DNA of 6,690 bases from Oscillospiraceae bacterium. Its GTDB lineage: Bacteria > Bacillota > Clostridia > Oscillospirales > Acutalibacteraceae. A program made the position numbers and the translations under genes. The notes beneath the pieces are model-generated. The model saw nothing but the letters and a program-made list of their open reading frames with translations. It did not search any database and was not told the origin of the DNA. The stretch is from positions 1 through 6,690 of the forward strand of contig CACYHJ010000233.1 in assembly GCA_902774165.1 (NCBI GenBank). Reading direction: 5' to 3'. This document shows, in pieces, positions 5,219 to 6,690 of this stretch (the first letter of the stretch is position 1; every line of letters starts with the position of its first letter).

Positions 5219-6331
5219 TTATTTATAATACATATAATATTGACATTTGATCATGCCGTTATACAGTTTTCTGCGCTTGTCGGCTCTGCGGCCGAACACC
5301 TTTTCAAAGTCCTCGTCCGCGGTGATGATATTATAACTCCAGCCCGGTCGGCGCTCAAACAGAGCGCCCATCACCCGCGACAGCTCCCGCGCCGTCTTTT
5401 CATCCGCAAGACGCTCCCCGTAAGGCGGATTGACGATCACGGTGCCCTTTTCGCTGTTCGGTCTGAAATCGCGGATATCGGCGGCACAAAAGCGGATATA
5501 CCGGTCCATTTCCGCCCGTCTCGCGTTTCCGCTTGCAAGCTCCACGCTGCGTCGGTCGACGTCGGAGGCAAAGCAGCGGAATTCCGACGACGGTTTTTCG
5601 TCGGCGATCGCAGCCTCTTTCTCCCTGAGCCATACGCCTGAGGGGATCTGCCGCCATTTCTGCGCGGCAAAGGTCCGGTTTTTGCCCGGCGCGATATTGT
5701 TAGCCAGCAGCGCCCCTTCAATGGCGATGGTCCCGGAGCCGCACATGGGGTCATACAGCGTGTGGTACCCCTGCAGACGGGCGAAGGAGCAGAGCGCCGC
5801 CGCAAGCGTCTCTTTGATGGGCGCGGCGTTGTTTGCGGGACGGTAGCCGCGCTTGTGCAGCCCGACGCCGGAGGTATCCAGCATCAGCGTGACCCGGTTC
5901 TTCAGAATCGAGAAGCTCACCTGATAGACGCATCCGGTTTCCTCAAACCAGGACAGACCGTATTTTTCTTTCAGTTCCTGTACGATCGCCTTCTTGATGA
6001 TGGCCTGGCAATCCCGTACCGAATGCAGGTCGGAATTGAGGGAATACCCCTTCACCGGGAACGCGTCGGTTTTGCCGATCCACTGTTCCCAGTGATAGGA
6101 TTTCGTATGTTCAAACAGCTGGTCAAAGGTATGGGCTTCAAAAGAGCCGATCACGACCTCGATCCGCTCGGCAAAACGGCAACGGATATTTGCGCGCGCA
6201 AGAGTCGCCTCGTCGCCGGAGAACAGGACTCTGCCGTTCTCGGCGTTGACGTCGCGGGCGCCGAGCGCGCGAAGCTCCTCGGCAAGGGGCGCCTCCAGTC
6301 CGAACAGGCAGGGGGCGGCAAACTGAATCAT
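5219..6331 (-). CDS. THUMP-domain class I rRNA guanine-N2-methyltransferase (RlmL/YpsC family)
   Basis: 370 residues, close to the 375-385 usual for the single-domain RlmL/YpsC family, which uses S-adenosylmethionine to methylate the exocyclic amine of a 23S rRNA guanine. An N-terminal ferredoxin-like/THUMP region (about 1-155) ends with LDTSGVGLHKRGYR (151-164), typical of this family. The Rossmann methyltransferase follows: DPMCGSGT at 194-201 (motif I, SAM binding), SDVD at 256-259 (acidic residue for the ribose), and NPPYGERL at 301-308 (catalytic motif IV). The ATG at 6331-6329 gives the family's usual start, MIQFAAPCLFGLE. The only purine-rich site, AAAGGA at 6351-6346, is 14 bases upstream and overlaps the stop codon of the preceding gene. 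The adjacent TTG at 6334-6332 is a possible alternative start. It begins 19 bases after the MgtE gene, so co-transcription is likely. Confidence 0.9.
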   Translation of the reverse strand: MIQFAAPCLFGLEAPLAEELRALGARDVNAENGRVLFSGDEATLARANIRCRFAERIEVVIGSFEAHTFDQLFEHTKSYHWEQWIGKTDAFPVKGYSLNSDLHSVRDCQAIIKKAIVQELKEKYGLSWFEETGCVYQVSFSILKNRVTLMLDTSGVGLHKRGYRPANNAAPIKETLAAALCSFARLQGYHTLYDPMCGSGTIAIEGALLANNIAPGKNRTFAAQKWRQIPSGVWLREKEAAIADEKPSSEFRCFASDVDRRSVELASGNARRAEMDRYIRFCAADIRDFRPNSEKGTVIVNPPYGERLADEKTARELSRVMGALFERRPGWSYNIITADEDFEKVFGRRADKRRKLYNGMIKCQYYMYYK

Positions 6332-6350
6332 CAAATTAAACCCGATCCTT

Positions 6351-6689
6351 TCATCCGATGGGGATTCCCGGCAGCATGATCGGCAGCACCTTCGCTGCAA
6401 TGGAAAAATACAGCAGAACCGCCACTGCGTCAACAAGCGTGGTCAAAAACGGCGTCGCCATGATCGCCGGGTCAAGATGCACAAGCTTTGCAAGCATCGG
6501 CAGGCTCGCGCCGAGAAGCTTTGCCACAACCACGACGCAGATCATCGTCAGGGCGACAATGACCGCCACCGGAAGCGCGGACTGCGCCACGCCGGGATCG
6601 CTGCTTTTGAAATACTGGAAATAGACGCGGGCGCCGTTGATCACGGCAAGCACAGCGGCGCAGAGCAGGCCGATGCGCAGCTCTTTCCA
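6351..6689 (-). CDS. mgtE: Mg2+ transporter MgtE, C-terminal end (5' part outside window)
   Basis: The last 112 residues of an MgtE-family magnesium channel, entering from the right edge with no start in view. The piece covers the end of the membrane domain. It has hydrophobic helices at about 37-59 and 80-101, joined by LGASLPMLAKLVHLDPAIM (59-77), a hallmark of the MgtE pore. TTLVDAV (83-89) follows, and its D87 corresponds to the pore aspartate that binds Mg2+ (Asp432 in Thermus thermophilus MgtE). The cytosolic N and CBS gating domains must lie upstream. It ends at TGA 6353-6351, only 19 bases before the rRNA methyltransferase, whose putative ribosome binding site overlaps this stop. Such closeness suggests one transcript, though the two functions are not related. 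Confidence 0.9.
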   Translation of the reverse strand, partial: WKELRIGLLCAAVLAVINGARVYFQYFKSSDPGVAQSALPVAVIVALTMICVVVVAKLLGASLPMLAKLVHLDPAIMATPFLTTLVDAVAVLLYFSIAAKVLPIMLPGIPIG

Positions 6690-6690
6690 G

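Noticed and set aside
6332..6436. An upstream in-frame start at 6436 for the rRNA methyltransferase
   Set aside because: The extra 35 residues would overlap the MgtE coding end and read as Cys/Arg-rich out-of-frame sequence; the family begins at the MIQFAAPCLFG position.

Overview
The window looks like a chromosomal segment of an anaerobic Firmicute of the class Clostridia, probably a gut-type Oscillospiraceae/Ruminococcaceae-like organism. The grounds are strong GGAGG-type ribosome binding sites, near-consensus TTGACA-N17-TATAAT promoters, a DUF4474 protein (a family I know almost only from Clostridia), a dockerin-like segment on a secreted peptidoglycan hydrolase, and a tRNA-Thr with an encoded CCA end. 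The genus assignment is inference. Every gene I can support lies on the minus strand, so transcription runs from the right edge to the left edge.

Right to left: (1) 6690-4161 is a housekeeping cluster: the C-terminal end of an MgtE-type Mg2+ transporter, 19 bases later an RlmL/YpsC-type THUMP rRNA methyltransferase, and 91 bases later a diacylglycerol-kinase-family lipid kinase. The kinase is split into two frames by a perfect 13-bp tandem duplication (4715-4740); deleting one copy restores a single 317-residue protein. (2) 4036-3859 is a self-contained tRNA-Thr(GGT) unit: perfect consensus promoter with an A/T-rich upstream tract, a hairpin in the 5' leader, the tRNA, and an intrinsic terminator with a UUCG tetraloop starting right after the CCA. 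(3) 3858-3420 has no convincing gene. (4) 3419-2542 is a monocistronic unit: promoter, secreted dockerin-like/glucosaminidase cell-wall hydrolase, intrinsic terminator. (5) 2517-1 is a two-gene operon: promoter, a DUF4474 protein with an N-terminal signal or anchor, and 37 bases later a GH5 glycosidase resembling endoglycosylceramidases, which runs off the left edge.

The cell-envelope theme (lipid kinase, peptidoglycan hydrolase, glycolipid-type glycosidase, exported DUF4474 protein) is suggestive, but terminators and separate promoters divide these genes into independent units. I see no mobile element, CRISPR array, defence island or clearly new multi-gene system. The most informative observation is the 13-bp duplication that breaks the lipid kinase. 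Next are the endoglycosylceramidase-like/DUF4474 operon, the tRNA leader hairpin and the unusual dockerin-like/glucosaminidase architecture.
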